In this document: in pieces, positions 61,985 to 64,000 of the stretch
Layout of the letters: the number at the start of each line of letters is the position of its first letter
Numbering within the stretch: position 1 is the stretch's first letter
Origin: Alviniconcha marisindica
Lineage: Eukaryota > Mollusca > Gastropoda > Provannidae
Length of the DNA: 64,000 bases
Direction of reading: 5' to 3'
NCBI GenBank assembly: GCA_018857735.1
Contig: JABMCL010000991.1
Span: forward strand, 154,501 to 218,500
Position numbers and translations under genes: made by a program
Notes under the pieces: generated by a model
The model's database searches: none
Seen by the model: the letters and a program-made list of their open reading frames with translations, nothing else
Told to the model about the DNA's origin: nothing

Positions 61985-62795
61985 AATGGGACACCCAACG
62001 CACAGGGCGCATCACCAAACACACAGGATGTGATCTCCAACACACAGAATGTGACATCTGGGACACCTGACATGACACCCAACACACAGGACATGACAAC
62101 CAACACACAGGATGCGACATTCAACACACACGATGGGACATCCAACATAACATATGGCACAGGACATAACGCCCAACACACAGGACATGACACCTCTCAC
62201 ACAGAATATGACATGACACCTATCACACAGAATATGACATGACACCTATTACACAGAATATGACATGCGACACACAGGATGGGACACTCAAAACACAGGA
62301 TGGAACACCCAACACAGGATACGACACCCAACACACAGTATGGGACACGCAAAACAGGATGTGACACTCAACACACGGGATGGGACACCCAACACAGGAT
62401 GTGACACTCAACACACGGGATGGGACACCCAACACAGGATGCAACACTCAACACACAGGATGGAACACCCAACACAGGATGTAACACTCAACACACAGTA
62501 TGGGACACCCAACACAGGATGTATCATTCAACATATGGGATGGGACTACCCAACACACAGGATGCAACATCCTACTCACAGGATGCAACACCCAACACAG
62601 GATGCGACACACCTAACACAAGAGGCAACACCCGACACAGGATGCAACACCAACACACGGGATGCAACACCCAATGCACAGGATGTAACACCCGCCACAG
62701 GATGCGACACCCAACACAGGATGCAACTCTCGACTCACAGGATGCAACACCCAGCACAGGACGCAACACCCGACACACATGATGGGACAGCCCAC
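61985..62795 (+). repeat. ~16-24-bp minisatellite, ACACAGGATGCGACACCCAA
   Basis: About 40 variable units. Plus-strand frames read Asn/Thr/Gln/Asp repeats. Confidence 0.93.
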
Positions 62796-63320
62796 ACACA
62801 CACCGGCGAACAAGAGAAGGACTCTACCTGTGGAAAAGGCGCGTGGCCTAGACAAGCCGTTGGGCAAATGGCCTGGGAGAGCTGTTGGAACAGAAACCAT
62901 GACTCCCCTGGTTAGAGACAAGTTTCAGAAATCGCCCTTCTCCGTGTAGCCAGGGAGCCAGGTTTCACAAAGCTCCCTTTCTTTGGTTAGAGACACAAAT
63001 TCGAATAATCACCCCTTCTTCCGTTAGAAACACAAACTGAAACAACCACCTCTTCTCCTGGTATAGACATAATTTTTTAATTTTTTTAATTTATTTTTTT
63101 ATGATCACCCCCTTCTTCTGGTTAGAGAGACAAATTAAAATAATCGCCCCTTTTTCTGTTAGAAAAAAATATATATTTAAAAAAAATCACCACTTTTCAT
63201 CTATGACAGAAACAAACCACCATCCCCCATGCCTACAAAAAAAAATCAAAAAAAATCTGTGAACGGCTGCCCGAACAGCAAAACAGCCCCCCAAAATCAC
63301 CTGTAAAATGTTTAGTTTAA
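62796..63320. other. No gene seen
   Basis: Loose ~70-bp repetition of TTCTTCTGGTTAGAGACA-type segments and A-runs. Confidence 0.5.
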
Positions 63321-63324
63321 AGCT

Positions 63325-64000
63325 GCATGTGTAGGGAGACTGGCTGCATGTCTAGGGAGACTGTAGGGGAGACTGCTGCATGTGCAGGGAGATTGTAGGG
63401 GAGACTGTGGCTGCATGTGCAGGGAGACTGTAGGGGAGACTGCTGCATGTGCAGGGAGATTGTAGGGGAGACTGTGGCTGCATGTGCAGGGAGACAGGCT
63501 GCATGTCTAGGGAGACTGTAGGGGAGACTGCTGCATGTGTAGGGAGATTGTAGGGGAGACTGTGGCAGCATGTGCAGGGAGACTGGCTGCATGTCTAGGG
63601 AGACTGTAGGGGAGACTGCTGCATGTGTAGGGAGATTGTAGGGGAGACTGGCAGCATGTGCAGGGAGACTGGCTGCATGAGTAGGGAGACTGTAGGGGAG
63701 ACTGGCTGCATGAGTAGGGAGACTAGCTGCATGAGTAGGGAGACTGGCTGTATGTATGGAGAGACTGTGGCTGTACATGTAGGGAGACTGGTGGCATGTG
63801 CAGGGAGACTGGTTGTATGAGTAGGGAGACTGTGGCTGTATGTGTCTGGACACTGGCTACATGAGTAGGGAGACTGGCTGCATGTGTAGGGAGACTGTGG
63901 CTGTATGTGCAGGGAGACTGGCTGCATGAGTAGGGAGATTGGCTACACAAGTAGGGAGACTGGTGGCATGAGTAGGGAAACTGGCTGTATGTGTAGGGAG
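63325..64000 (+). repeat. ~16-34-bp minisatellite, AGGGAGACTGGCTGCATG, continuing past the right edge
   Basis: Units GGCTGCATGTGCAGGGAGAC and TGTAGGGGAGACTG, with a ~115-bp higher-order period between 63340 and 63650. Confidence 0.93.

Overview
The window is nuclear DNA from an animal. Genes have spliced exons with GT/AG borders, introns are long and packed with microsatellites and minisatellites, and there are tRNA-derived SINEs and non-LTR retrotransposon ends with (TTA)n tails. I infer a mollusc, probably a gastropod, from this repeat texture; that is an inference, not proven by the sequence. Most of the 64 kb is repeat.

Left third: two genome-maintenance genes stand head to head. On the minus strand (12129 down past 997) are eleven phase-consistent exons of a DDX11/CHL1-type Fe-S DNA helicase, giving 359 codons from the N-terminus to the third Fe-S cysteine; the rest lies off the left edge. 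On the plus strand (13379 to 27308) is DDIAS/Noxin, with three exons. The first two encode a zinc-ribbon/OB-fold. The third is a 5.8-kb exon swollen by five in-frame coding minisatellites and broken by one missing base in the last of them. The two start codons lie 1.25 kb apart.

Middle (27.3 to 42 kb): no convincing host gene. It holds SINEs, non-LTR remnants, long minisatellites, an inverted-repeat MITE and a decayed BED-finger transposase.

Right third: the last exons of an unidentified minus-strand gene (45993-46230, 43052-43533, and possibly 57113-57229), a cluster of short palindromes (44059-44300), a broken THAP-domain unit with promoter-like motifs (60835-61365), and many minisatellites.

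The most striking signal is shared by all three genes. At least six minisatellite arrays begin at an exon-intron border, and every repeat unit carries a copy of the exon end plus its splice site. The result is tandem arrays of 5' splice sites (about 4, 17, 4 and 17 copies) or 3' splice sites (about 11 and 3 copies). A seventh array duplicates the end of a coding region including its stop codon. The other large arrays in the window touch no recognisable exon.
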